NCBI GenBank assembly: GCA_023653785.1
Contig: JAMKCH010084907.1
Span: 23,440-87,439 of the forward strand
Source: Ophioderma brevispina
Lineage: Eukaryota > Echinodermata > Ophiuroidea > Amphilepidida > Ophiodermatidae
DNA: 64,000 nt
Direction: 5' to 3'
Positions 34,095 to 46,010 of this stretch are shown here, one piece after another. Position numbers and translations under genes: made by a program. Below the pieces are notes generated by a model. The model saw nothing but the letters and a program-made list of their open reading frames with translations, was not told the DNA's origin and made no database searches. The stretch's first letter is position 1; the number at the start of each line of letters is the position of its first letter.

Positions 34095-36772
34095 TATTCT
34101 GGTTTTGTCCCAATAACTAAGACTTGCAAACAGCTGTTGGAGTAGACGCTTGGTTTTCATCAAACCAAAAAAATTCACAAATGCCACGGAAGTTGAAAAT
34201 TAACAGCCCATAAACTTTTGAGCTCACCGCTGTGTATTTGTGGCTTCATAAATCAGAGCAGTAAGCGTGATGGGTTTGCGATCCATTAAAACTAGTGGCA
34301 GCTCATTTATGATGGAAAGGTAGAAATTGGCCTTCTTGATCTTTCATATTTTAAGAAAGTAGAACAAATTGCCAGATAAAAGCCAGGAAACGGTAACAGT
34401 GAGTGCATTTTAAGCTGCCATGTGTGTGTTTGGATGTATTTATGTATAAGCTTTTATAAAACCAACTGCTGAAAATAGTTTGGAATATGTTTCCTGGTAA
34501 TTGCAGGTGTTTGTGTCTCAATAAAGAATAGCAAAGTACCGGAGGAAAAAAGTTTTTTTTCTTATCAAAATGTAACACTACCTTTTACATTCTTACAATC
34601 AAGTGGTGAATTGGAAAAAACTTAAAGGGATTAGCCGCGGGGGGGGGGGGAGTAAATTTTGCGAGAGAATCGAAAAAAGTAAAATGCAGGATTTTTAACT
34701 ATAAATCAGGGATAAGTGTGTACAATTCCATTATAACTGGTTTAAATGTAGAAAACAAACCAACAAATAGTGAAAAAAATAAATATTTGAGGAAATTGGT
34801 CACACGTATCTAGCAAATAGACAACAGTGGTGGCGTCTCAAAAATTTGACCTAAACGCTGTTTGTGGTTTTACACAGTACCGAATAAACAAAGATCGATA
34901 ATATTTGTGTTTGAGGTCAAACTGTATTGATCATGGTGCACAATATCTCGCTGAAAATGTGTGATATTCACTGGGAAAGGCTTTTTTCATCTCAAGTCAT
35001 AATTTTGATATGCACGTATAGAAATTACAGAACCAGATAAAAAGTACTGCCTTGTCTTTAATGCACGGATTCAAGCCAACCACTTGCAGGTTATGTTCGC
35101 ATATCCATGCCAGTAACAAAATTATAAAAATATGAATTTTGATGATTTTTTCGATGTTTCGGATTTGCAAATCGCTGCTAATCCCTTTAAGGTTTTGTCA
35201 AAGTAACCAAGACGTTCAAACCACTGTGTGGGTACTAAGTGTAAAAAACGTAATCATTCCACAACATATCACACAATGCACAATTTTAAAACGTATTCAA
35301 ATTCAAACTTGCACAAAATTGTGTAAACATTGAGAAACTTCCAATTCTTTTCAAGAGGTGTGTGTGTGTTCGTGTGCACGCATGTGCATGCACAAGTGTT
35401 TGGGTTGCAGTGAAGGAACAGTGCAAATGTGCTACTAACTTCCTCGCACCAAAATTTGGTTAGAAAAAGAGGTAATTCCGAGGAATGTAGGAGGCCATAT
35501 AGTCTGTGCAAAAATGTAAGGGTCAGGATTTTTAATTGTGGGATTAATAATTATCCCTGTCAAACTAAGATAAGAAGTGGGGACTGTCCATATGTCCGTC
35601 CATGAGAAAAATTTTAACCCTGGGATTTAAGTGATAAAAATGTTAACCCTATCTGTCCAGAGCTGAATTAAGGGGGTGGTCTGCTGCAGTTTAAGTGTCA
35701 CTTCTTAGTGATCGTGACATTCGGCGGGGACATAGTTCGCTTTGTTTTCCATTGCTCATTCATTCTGTCTGTGTCCTTTGCCATCAAGCAGCTATTACAT
35801 AATACACAATGTTGATGCATTGAACAGATGAATCGTCTGCCGTTTTGCATCACTGATCATGCTTGATGCAACCAATTAGCACGATAAGAGCAGACAATTC
35901 TTTTCCTCAGCAATTTAGAGTCGGATCTGGTTCAGATAACGCAGAAAATGTTTGATACTTTTAAGCAAGCCTTAGGATTTATACATGGGTTGTGTGCAGA
36001 TATGGTTTCTTGGTCTTCACAGACCATAGTAACACATTAACCCGCACTACAAAAGACATAGTAAGACATTAACCCACACTTGTCTTTCGTAGTGCTGGGT
36101 CCTTGAAAAGTGTGTTCTTGCCATGTTCAAGATAGACTGGTGATTGATCAGAAGTCAATAGGGAATAGTTTGGAAGGTCTGAAAGTTTTGTATTGATGTG
36201 TTTTTCAGTTTCAGTATTGATCAATCTTGTTGTAGGAATGATAACAACCACAGAAATTCTGAAAATAACAGAAATCAACCAATTTTTATCCATGATATGA
36301 AGGTCATGGACTCAGTGCTCCCAGACCAAATTGGTTCTTTTGACTTTAAAAAAAAACATGACTGTATAGTCAGTGAACCGTGCCCTCTGACTGTGATGTT
36401 TATTTACAGCGGGGTTCTCAACTGGTTGTGGGTCAATTCATTTAGCCTTTGAACAACTCTATGTTAAACAAAATTAAAGTAAAGGTCCTGTTAGGATCAA
36501 AGCATCAGGTCTTCTATTATAATTATATTTTTCCATCTAAAAAGGAAAAAACATAAGAATAAATTATTTGGGCCTTAAATATGCATCCTTGGAATGTCTT
36601 GATCCTTCCGTGGCACCCGGCTCTCAAGCAGGTACAATCCAGAACCCTTGATTTACATATTTGCAAAACATGTATGTATGTAGACTTTGCATGTGTGTAT
36701 GCACGTAGGGGAGTGTATGTTTATCTGACCATGCCTTTTATTCACCTATTTACTTCATTTTTTGCACCACAG
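34095..36772. other. Intron 2 filler, no gene seen
   Basis: Short ORFs only. A small local repeat at 36020-36075 ('agacatagtaa.acattaaccc.cact') is present. Poly(G) at about 34640 and (GT)n at 35357. Confidence 0.4.
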
Positions 36773-37809
36773 AAATGCTTGCAGAGTCTCAGGGCTTTAC
36801 TCTACCGTTGAAATCCAAAGGTGACTTCGTACTTACATTTGATGCCAAATTCTTCACCAATTTCACAATATGCGTAACTGTGGAAGCAGACGACGGACGA
36901 GAAAAAGCAATGACAATTCACTACACTAGTGATGAGGATGGTATAGTACACAAAGGTAGTCATATTACATATGGGCTGGGCCCAATTAGAACTTGGAGAA
37001 CTATAACCCGAGATCTTGTCACCGATTTTCGAAAAGCAATTGGTAAAACGAACACTAAGTCAGTGCGAAAAACCAAAGCTTCTTTGAGGAGAGTGGTTAA
37101 ACTTATGGTTCATGGACACGGGAGGATTGACAATGTCACACTGTGGACACACAGCCACATGTCGCAATTTTTTGATGCAGCCGATTGGCTGCTAAGAACA
37201 CAAGACTCGCAAGGCGGTTGGCCGATAAATGTCGAGCGTAAATTAGATGAAGATATTGCGAGTCTACCGCCTGGGTGGTATTCTGCCATGGCACAAGGCC
37301 AGGCTATATCGACATTAGTACGAGCTTACAAGAAGACTCAAGACTTCAAATACCTAAGTGCCGCTTTAAAAGCCACTAAAATATTCAGAATTCCCTCCTC
37401 CGAGGGTGGCGTTTTAGCCAAACTATTTGACAAGTTTCCGTGGTACGAGGAATACCCGACGTCACCGAGCTCATTTGTGTTGAATGGTTTTATTTATAGT
37501 TTAATAGGATTATATGACCTTCATTCGATAGCGGGTCCTGAAGAAGGACGTGAAGCCTTACAACTTTATACCGACGGCATGAGGTCACTAAAAACGCTAT
37601 TACCATTGTACGACACGGGGTCGGGGACAATATATGATCTCAGACACATCAGCCTGCACAAAGCACCAAATTTAGCCCGGTGGGACTATCACGCCACCCA
37701 CATCAGCCAACTTCAACTGCTGTCGTCCATAGAGCCCGATCCGTTGTTTAAAATTTTTTTAGAACGGTGGGTAGGGTACACCAAAGGAAAACGAGCCAAG
37801 CATAATTGA
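36773..37809 (+). CDS. GLCE: D-glucuronyl C5-epimerase, coding exon 3 (residues 258-602)
   Basis: Encodes the catalytic C-terminal half. It begins with 'aa', completing a Glu codon from exon 2, and ends KGKRAKHN-stop, the same terminus as vertebrate GLCE (GSRAKHN). The first part (about 259-380) is beta-rich with sequons NFT (287) and NVT (378). The rest is the helical C5-epimerase C-terminal domain with GWYSAMAQGQAISTLVRAY, PWYEEYP, SSFVLNGFIYSLIGLYDL, LPLYDTGSGTIYDLRH and NLARWDYHATHISQLQLL. By alignment with human GLCE, the residues matching Glu499, Tyr500, Tyr560 and Tyr578 are present (E484, Y485, Y545, Y563 in the frame-corrected numbering). No stop or frameshift occurs over 344 codons, which argues for a functional gene. 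The ATG at 36775 is internal, not a start. Confidence 0.96.
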
Positions 37810-37915
37810 CACCGGTATTTTGTAATGTATGGTACTAAATTCTCATCTCTTTGTAAAAGTTCAATATCGTGTGTAGTAAAGTGCAATGCTAAGGAACCTG
37901 GACCTCTGATAATAG

Positions 37916-38084
37916 GATATCATGGGGTTGGTACATTTTGTGACCGCACTTTTTCTGCTCCCAGTTGAATTCAGCAGCCTTGACGGAATAAAGTGCAGGG
38001 GATACCGTACTTTATTCCGTCAAGGCTGCTAAATTCAACTGGGAGCAGAAAAAGTGGGGTCACAAAATGTACCAACCCGATATC
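37916..38084. repeat. Long inverted repeat just downstream of GLCE
   Basis: Arms of about 80 bp (37916-37997 and 38006-38084) are about 95% complementary around a loop of about 10 bases. Landmarks are 'gttggtacattttgtgacc' in the left arm and 'cacaaaatgtaccaac' in the right. It starts 107 bp after the stop codon, so it probably lies in the 3' UTR. There it would fold as a near-perfect RNA hairpin. An AATAAA at 37987 sits inside the stem and could be a poly(A) signal. Confidence 0.92.
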
Positions 38085-38227
38085 ATGCTCTGAGATCTAA
38101 AATTGTTTATCTTTGACTTCGAATTATTGTACTGTGGGAAATGAAGATGAAACATGCTCAACACCCTTTTGTTTACACGCTTTATTCTGATTTGAATCAA
38201 GTTACACATGACAGAAAAGATTGCACA

Positions 38228-38779
38228 TAAACCAATGGGCGCAGTAAGTCCATTTTGTTTGGTTTCATTTCGCAAAGTATACTAATAAGCCTTTGCGTTC
38301 CAACTCTGAGAATCAAATAACCCTTTCTTTTGTTACTTTGGACAGTACTTGTACAGTATTTAATTTTTTTACAACAGAATAATTAGCACTCGTAAATTTC
38401 ACTATACTCTTGAGTAATAACTGTTTGAACTGATTTGAACAATCCGCTGCATACGTGCATGAAGGTCGCACTGCTGTAGACCGCACATAAACACAACAAT
38501 AAAATAGACATGCGATATGCCCGTGTACAGGTCACACATGTCGGTACTGCATACGCTTAGTTCAAACAATTGTTACGCCGACTATAGATTCAAGCATTTT
38601 AAATTCAAGTTTCAACATTAATCAGATGTTATTGTCAACATGGCTGGTTTCATGTTCAAAATGAAATAAATTATTTAAATGTGAAAATTTAAATGTTTAC
38701 CAAGGCATAACAATTAGAAGAAAAAATGAAAGAATTTGATGAATTGTGAGCATGATTACTCTGTTATTATCAGTGAGCC
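38228..38779 (+). repeat. Direct duplication downstream of GLCE, copy 1
   Basis: About 552 bp from 'taaaccaatgggcgcagtaa' to 'ttatcagtgagcc'. Repeated at 38801-39354 with essentially one base difference (gaattgtg versus gaatttgtg). Confidence 0.95.
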
Positions 38780-38800
38780 AAAAAAAAAAAAAAAAAAAAA
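38780..38800 (+). repeat. Poly(A) tract, 21 A, at the duplication junction
   Basis: An uninterrupted A run sits exactly between the two 552-bp copies. The same architecture (repeat, A run, repeat) occurs at 32986-34094. Confidence 0.95.
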
Positions 38801-39354
38801 TAAACCAATGGGCGCAGTAAGTCCATTTTGTTTGGTTTCATTTCGCAAAGTATACTAATAAGCCTTTGCGTTCCAACTCTGAGAATCAAATAACCCTTTC
38901 TTTTGTTACTTTGGACAGTACTTGTACAGTATTTAATTTTTTTACAACAGAATAATTAGCACTCGTAAATTTCACTATACTCTTGAGTAATAACTGTTTG
39001 AACTGATTTGAACAATCCGCTGCATACGTGCATGAAGGTCGCACTGCTGTAGACCGCACATAAACACAACAATAAAATAGACATGCGATATGCCCGTGTA
39101 CAGGTCACACATGTCGGTACTGCATACGCTTAGTTCAAACAATTGTTACGCCGACTATAGATTCAAGCATTTTAAATTCAAGTTTCAACATTAATCAGAT
39201 GTTATTGTCAACATGGCTGGTTTCATGTTCAAAATGAAATAAATTATTTAAATGTGAAAATTTAAATGTTTACCAAGGCATAACAATTAGAAGAAAAAAT
39301 GAAAGAATTTGATGAATTTGTGAGCATGATTACTCTGTTATTATCAGTGAGCCA
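38801..39354 (+). repeat. Direct duplication downstream of GLCE, copy 2
   Basis: Near-identical to copy 1, then continues into unique sequence 'ggttccagtaaaag'. Confidence 0.95.
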
Positions 39355-40169
39355 GGTTCCAGTAAAAGAATGCTAAAAGGGTAACTTGTCTTCTAGAATC
39401 ACAAATGTAGATGAACTGTAAGCAAGGAAGATAATAATGACCAATATCCATTTCGAAATATCAAATATCCACATTCAAAAGATAGCTTTAATTCAAAATC
39501 AGCCACCTCCCACCCCCCCCCCAACAAAAACAAAAGTTGTTCTGGTTTGTCTTAAACTTAAGAAGGTACCCTTCTGCATGATTTAAAACAGAAACCATTT
39601 GCATATCTGCCCAAGTGTTTCACAATCGAAAGGAAAAAAGTGAAAGTTTCCTATCTCTCTTCATCATCTTTGTTTTCCCTTCCTTTTCTCAGACAGCTTC
39701 CTGAGATTATAACGACTCGCATCTGACAGGCATTGTCCACCTGCACGCTAATTTCATAATTCTGTCCCATATGTGTCAGTAGAGATAGAATATTTCCCGT
39801 TGGTTTCCAAAAATCTATATCACTGTGTGTATGGTTTCATTTGGCTGGGAACCAAAACTGCCCACACAACATGATAACGCTAAAAGCATCGTAGGGTTTG
39901 CCATGTTTTTATTGAATATTTGCTTCAAAATGCATACACTCATTGGGATTGACAATGCGTGATGGAAATGGCACAGGTTGGCATCACAAGATTTTGCTGA
40001 TAATAGAGCAAGCGTGATCAAGGTGTGAGGTTTTGCATATGATGCTTTCAGAAATGTGTCAACATTTTGAGGAAATTGATTCCAAATAATGACAACTTAC
40101 TGTCAGCATGTGGCAAATTCCCATCAAACATTTGACATGAATGTTAGCCATGGACAAGGTGTCTATAAC
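39355..40169. other. Intergenic, no gene seen
   Basis: Short ORFs only, with a C run near 39515. Confidence 0.4.
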
Positions 40170-40685
40170 AATGGGCCATTTCTTTTGAAATCACAGTCTC
40201 AAAACTTAGTAATACAGAAATTGCTTCCACCCATGTGGAAAATTAAGTAGTCTTCCATGGGGGAGTATGGATTTGTGGAAGACTCTGGTCATGTTTTCAA
40301 GAGGGGGAGTAACTCCAGCATAATCTTACATCTGCAAACGATTCTGCCTGTGTGCGGTGGGTAGCTATATTGTCTTTTGACGATATTCTGAGTGCTTTTA
40401 GTTTCGTTGCTGTTCTATCATTTTGCTGTCAATGTTTTTTCTTGAATCTTCTCAACTTCAAGTAGTAGGTTTTTGAGCTCCTTTTGGAGTTGAAGTTTAA
40501 CCCGTCAACCTCATCACTATTAAGTCCATCTTCTTGATCAAGTCTTCAACAGGGAGAGTATGGATTAATGGAAGACTTGGGTCAAGTCTTCAACAGGGGA
40601 GTATGGATTGGTGGAGGACTTAGATCTAGTCTTAAATAAAGTCTTTTACAAGGGAAATAAGGATTTCAAATGAAATAGCCCTTTG
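40170..40685. mobile_element. MITE with internal tandem repeats
   Basis: The ends 'aatgggccatttcttttgaa' and, inverted, 'caaagggctatttcatttgaa' form terminal inverted repeats. The interior has repeats of 'aagtcttcaacaggggagta' plus 'tggattgatggaagactt' near 40245-40310 and 40535-40640. Non-coding. Confidence 0.65.
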
Positions 40686-41142
40686 TATAATTTTTTGTCT
40701 TCCATAATCAATTATGAAAGAACCAAAACCATGAACAATTTAAGACCCTGTACTCCTTTAGTGTAATTTTACGATTTTGAAAAAAATGTGAATATTTTCA
40801 TTTTGGAATGGATATTTGTACTTAGCCAAAAATACCCAATTCACACGTTAAATAAACAACAAAACCAAAGCTGTCCACCTTTGTAAGTTATTTATATTAA
40901 TTTGTCAGTAACATGGAGAGAAAAAAAAATAAGTGTAAATGTTATTTTTTATACTCGATAGGTGTTGTTGTAAGGTTAGCCATGGGTATTCATTTTGGTT
41001 TGCTGACTGCTTGTTAGTCTCTTGTGCATTCATGATTTATTTTTGTAGATATAATACAGATTGTGTAAGACTGCAACTGGAAAATGTTGCTGTGGTTGGA
41101 GACTCTTCTGTTATGCTGTGAGTTACCTGTCAGTCAAAGGAT

Positions 41143-41262
41143 GGGTATTGGCATAATTACATTATACCCCTGGCACTTTGTATCATGTTATTCCGTTAGC
41201 GGGATAAAGCACATGATACAAAGTAGGTGCGATGGGTATAATGTACTTATGCCCGGGTATCA
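41143..41262. mobile_element. Fold-back element
   Basis: The left arm 'ttggcataattacattatac..ctttgtatcatgt' is complementary to the right arm 'acatgatacaaag..gtataatgtacttatgcc', with imperfect arms of about 50 bp. Confidence 0.75.
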
Positions 41263-41295
41263 TTAAGTTGATGGAGAGTATAATCCACCCAGATG

Positions 41296-41369
41296 TACAG
41301 GGTGTCCCAAAGTCTCACCACCATTTAAATGCTTCATATCTTTAAACAAAAGTTTTGGGACACCCTGTA
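41296..41369. mobile_element. Mariner-like MITE, 74 bp
   Basis: TACAGGGTGTCCCAAA at the left is mirrored by TTTGGGACACCCTGTA at the right, a 16-bp inverted repeat flush with TA dinucleotides, as expected for Tc1/mariner target sites. Confidence 0.85.
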
Positions 41370-41509
41370 CTTTGTAGTCTTATCAGTGGTTGTATAACTC
41401 TGTCTAAAGCTTAATTTACAGCAGGAAAGAGTTGCAATTCAAATTGGCTTAATTGCTACTGAATTGTGTAAGCAGTAGTAGTCTTTTCTTATCATGTCCA
41501 AACACTGTG

Positions 41510-41660
41510 GGTCTCAAATATGATCCAGCCAGAGATGGGTACAACGTCTGGCTGCTTCACTGAATTCCGCAAGGTCCTTCTTTGTGCATTGTTGTGGGCA
41601 GACCAAGAGGTGTTCCATTGTCTGTGGTGCTGTTCCACAAACACAGTAGTAGTAGTAGTA
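41510..41660 (-). pseudogene. Non-LTR retrotransposon ORF, C-terminal fragment
   Basis: On the - strand the text reads QTMEHLLVCPQQCTKKDLAE and then EAARRCTHLWLDHI-stop. This resembles the C-terminal zinc-knuckle-like tail (TxEHLLxCP...DL) seen in several non-LTR 'pol-like' ORFs. It is a fragment only. Confidence 0.55.
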
Positions 41661-41918
41661 TTAAATCCAAAGTTTTAAATCCGGACTTGTCCCTGCCAAC
41701 AAGGTGGCCCGATTCACCTCATCCTCACAGCAATACCACCGCTATTATGAGGATTTAGTGGAGCAAAAAATAATTGACCAGATGCCCTTCCTGACACCAA
41801 TCCACAGTTTTTGGCAGTGGGCCTAGCCTTTGGGCATCCACACTACCATACAAGACGGTGTGATAGAAACAGTACTGCATGGCTGCTGTTAGCTCTCCAG
41901 AGCCAACACCTTGTAGGT

Positions 41919-42175
41919 ATATGTGATGTGATCTGGGAAAACCCGCCTCATGTCGCACAGGACAGTTTGAGAAAATAAAGAAAATACCTTAAAATCTGTT
42001 ATGTTGTACTTTATTTTTGTCAGATTGTGTAAGGCATAACTTTTGATATGTGTTTCATAGAAGAAAGAAGTAAAAAGTTATGGAAACTTTATATTTCAAA
42101 CTTTGCAATGATAGTCAAAACTCAAAATATAAATTTTGCACCATGTGGCGGGTTTTCCCAGATCGCATCACATAT
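41919..42175. repeat. Inverted repeat with 34-bp arms
   Basis: Arms at 41919-41952 and 42142-42175 ('gatctgggaaaacccgcc' and its complement) match at 32 of 34 positions, with a spacer of about 190 bp. Confidence 0.8.
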
Positions 42176-42404
42176 TTGTAATCAGGGCATGAGTGATGGG
42201 TGGTCCTTTGCTACTGCTACATTTCCAGTTGGGGAGGTTAGTCTCAATCAAATTTTTCTTAGAAGTTGATGATTTTAGGTTTCTCATAATGTAGCTACCT
42301 TTGGTTTAAAATTCTGAAAATCCTTTGTCAGCATCATTGGGTCAAAATTGAATTGCAACCTTTGCCAAGTGTTAAGACCAAAGGTATGAACCTCTACCAC
42401 TTTG

Positions 42405-42577
42405 TGTGCAATTGGACCTAGGCAATAAAGTCATTACTCCCGAGCATTCTCAATTAATGGGAAGACTTAATTGGGGCTTGATTGATTTCTTTCATCTGGG
42501 CCGTATAAATCAAGCAGGCTTAAGTGGCTCAATGATGATTAATGGTTGCTTATGTCTGCCCTAGGTCCAATTGCACA
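42405..42577. mobile_element. MITE with about 17-bp terminal inverted repeats
   Basis: Left tgtgcaattggacctagg and right cctaggtccaattgcaca are perfect complements. The 173-bp body is non-coding. Confidence 0.85.
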
Positions 42578-43272
42578 AAAAACAGGGGAACTGGAGGGTA
42601 ACCGCAGTGTTAAGAGGGTCTCAGACTAAAGTTTTGTTGGTCTGATTACTGTTTACCTCTTGAGCGTTGTTGATTCAATCAAGACAATATATGAATGTTG
42701 ATTATTAATTTATTTGTACTAACATCAATGTGGTTTTGACAGTATGACAGGTTAGTAATCTTTGTGCATTGTTGAATCATAACATAATAGTTCCATTTAT
42801 TCAAACTGCACTAGTGATGTTTATGACTGCATATTCCTGCACCACACTGTTGAATGAATTGGAGGTGGTCATGATGTTCAAGACTGCACTAGACGTGGTC
42901 ACGATGTTCAACATTGCATATTCTTTCACACATTCTTGGTTGAATCTGAACAAAGTCTCAAGTTGTAAGACTGCACTTGAGATTATCATGGTGTCCATGA
43001 CAATTCACACAATGTGTAAACATTTCATGTAGAAGTTCCAAGTATGCAAATAAGGTATTACAATTGATTCCATCATGCACTGTATGATGTTTTGCAGTAG
43101 CGCTTGGCAGAATCAATGGCATACAGTTTCCAGGTTCGACCTCAAAAGCATAGTGCAAGCAGTTCAAACCACATTTAAGTTTTCAATGCAGTCTAAAAAA
43201 TCAGTGTTGCACTTGGTCTTAATATAAATGAGAATATGTGAGAGAGAAAATTGTTAATACCAGGCTAACAAC
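42578..43272. other. Intergenic with a small degenerate repeat
   Basis: At 42790-42990 the phrases 'agactgcacta', 'gtggtca.gatgttca' and 'gcatattc' recur several times. The ORFs there reflect this. No gene. Confidence 0.45.
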
Positions 43273-43801
43273 GTCTATTGCAGGAGTGTCCAACCTTTTT
43301 GACTTAGGGGCTGCATTGGTTGAATCCAAAACTATTGGCGGGCCATGTCTCCAAGAGTCTGGAAGTATAGTATATCTACTAATGTGTATTGCCAAAAAAA
43401 GGACCCATAACTATACCAGAGATGCAGATTTTGGGGTAATTTAACACAAATTGGCATTTACCTTGAAATGTCGACTTATTAGTGAATTTGGAAAAATTTG
43501 GGCTTCATTCACTTGAGAAACTTGACTGATTTTGCAACAATTTTTTCGAAATCTTTTGTTTCAGATTGAGGATATTGGACTAATTTTTCAACAAATGTTT
43601 TAAAACTTGAAAAAGCAACCCATTTCTACACCAAAATTGTTTGAGATATTTATTGACATTTTTTTAAAAATTATATCATTTTGAAACATTTATGCTTTTG
43701 TTTTTTCTTGGAATACCCCCCGCTGGCCGTATACGAGCTCTTAGCGGGCCACAAATGGCCTGTGGGCCGATGTGGACACCCCTTTTTTTGGGGGTCTATT
43801 G
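43273..43801. mobile_element. hAT-type MITE with 8-bp target-site duplication
   Basis: The element at 43281-43793 begins CAGGAGTGTCCAACCTTTTT and ends with GTGGACACCCC plus a short T/G run. It is flanked by the exact 8-bp duplication GTCTATTG (43273-43280 and 43794-43801). Interior 'gcgggcca' palindromes and the CAGG start are typical of hAT elements. No transposase remains. Confidence 0.88.
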
Positions 43802-46010
43802 CATATTAATGGCGATTCCAGAGAATTCCACATCCTGTAAAAAAAAATGTCTAGGTGAAATATCTCTGTTTAATTGCCAGAAAGAAATTTGAAACCAAAT
43901 ATGTGACTAAGTACTTTATTTCTGAACTTGTGGCACATTTCCAATCAAATGTGCATGGGGCAGATTGCTTGTCCAACACATGAACCCCTATGCTTTAAGA
44001 GTTGCAATTAAACCCGCCCAATACTTGGGTCACAACTTGGAATAGCAATCTGCCCTGCAAATATATGCTGGTCCGCAATGAGATGGACATTTGTAAAGAC
44101 TATTTTTAGTACTACCATCCATGGTTTTGTTTGTGTATGTACATGTGTATATGGGAAAATCTTTTTTTTTTGTTTTCCTACAACCACCTCAGTATTGTGT
44201 TCTTGATGCTTCCCACCAGTTAAACAAACAAACACTAAATAGTTTACTATAGCCTTGTTTGTAAACTGGGTGATTTCATGTAAGTACTGTTTGCTATGTA
44301 AATCTGGTAATGTAATACTAATTGTGTGAGCAGGATCCTATAAACGTATGGTACCACAACCGCATCCATATTCTCAATTTCTGTGGCACAATGGAATAAA
44401 AGAATAGGGAAAATATATATTGTTTGATGTACCTGTCTAACTCAAAAACAAATTACAGTACTTCGAATGCCAAAATGAAAGAAAAAATTATTTCATAGAA
44501 ATTGTTTATTAAAACTTAACCTGGTTTGTTCCCTCCTTTCCTTTTCATTATGCCAACAATCATATCAAGCCAAAAGATTTTTTTCACCATTTGTGAATGT
44601 GTGGACATATGTGTGCATGAAATAGCATTTTTTCTTTATACTAACAAAAATAAGATGCCTCTTTAACAGTGGAAAACTAAGAGAATCACTGATATAAACA
44701 AAATACATTCTTAAACTGTTTATACTCTACATCAGTAATTCTGAAACAAAATTTCTTGGCTACGCGCGTGTAAAACCCGGAAGTGTGTGACAAAGGCTTG
44801 ACAATCGGAATCCAATATGTGATTAAACAGAGGCACACATGCCATTGTTTCAGAAATAATGATGGCGATTATAGATTTGATGTAATTTCATGGTTCCTTC
44901 ATAAATGCCAGGAAGTATAGTTGTAATGATTAACATCCAAGTGCCATAACCATGCTTTTTGCAGCAGGGCCAAAAGGGTGAGCACAGATATTTTTTGGGG
45001 GGGGGTGGTGTAAAGGAGCACAAAGATTGTTGTGGGGGGAGGGTAAAGCATATTAAAGTTGTAAGTTCATGGGGGGGAAAGGCAGCAAGATTCTGCACAG
45101 GGGGGAAGCTTCCCCAGGTTATATCACTGATACCATCGAAATAAGGGATAAATTCATACTAGATAGGACTGCTGATTTTGAGTTAATAATTGAAAGCTCA
45201 TACAGTGAAGCATGTCACCATGCAGCACCATGTATGCAAGTAGGGCAGAGAGTAATCGTCAGGTGGTACTGGTGACCAAACTGAAGGGGACATCTGATAT
45301 GCAGTATGGAAGGCACCGGTGGATGCTATAAGAAGGACTGCATAAATCCTTGCCGATTGTACGTACAGGGCATATTTAAAACAAGCTAGGTTGCCTTTTG
45401 AGCTAGATTATTAAATATATACACTTTGTGTATAAGCAGAAATGCAAGACAGTAGATAAAATACTTAACAATCATCTCTTTTACTATAATTGTGAGAGAC
45501 AGTAAGTTTAAGGAAGTTGTAGAGTTGCACTGATGTGAAAATACATTCTAAAAGCGGCACTGGCACATTTCAGAAAGTATATGAAATTTCTTCAACTTGC
45601 TGCAAAATGAATGGAAATGGTATGTTGTCCATCAAAAGATGTTACTGTGCAATAAGAAAAATAGGATTTTAGGCTGCAAATTACATTTATTTAACCAAAT
45701 ATACCTTTATGTGTCTTGCCACCAAACTTTCCAATTAAAACAGGTAAAATGCACCAAGTTACATTTGATACTTGAAATTACACATTTTAGGTAAAATCAG
45801 GAAGATTTGGACTCCTCTCATGAAACATGTGTTAACTCAAAATTATAATCAAATGTTTTTAGTGATATGCTTGCATGTGAGGGAGAAAGTATCATATGAA
45901 AAATCAAACCATAATCGGGTCACCTACCTTTTAAAACAACATGGCTTCACCTTGTTGTTTCACTTACAATAATGGTATCGTTCATGTTACATGAGATGAT
46001 AGATACGAAT
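43802..46010. other. Intergenic, no gene seen
   Basis: G-run-rich tandem-like patch at 44990-45115 (several runs of six or more G). A LINE-tail-like phrase ('tttgtatagcgccacacgca') at about 46024. No coding evidence. Confidence 0.4.

Larger units (their letters stand above)
32748..36772 (+). other. GLCE: GLCE intron 2 (about 4.0 kb)
   Basis: GT-AG intron, phase 1, with acceptor 'ttttgcaccacag'. It contains the poly(A)-linked duplication at 32986-34094. The stretch 34095-36772 holds only AT-rich filler, a GT-rich patch near 35355 and short ORFs. Confidence 0.88.

Noticed and set aside
36775..37809. Independent 344-codon gene starting at ATG 36775
   Set aside because: The ATG is an internal methionine of GLCE exon 3. 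An acceptor lies two bases upstream and the product lacks a signal anchor.
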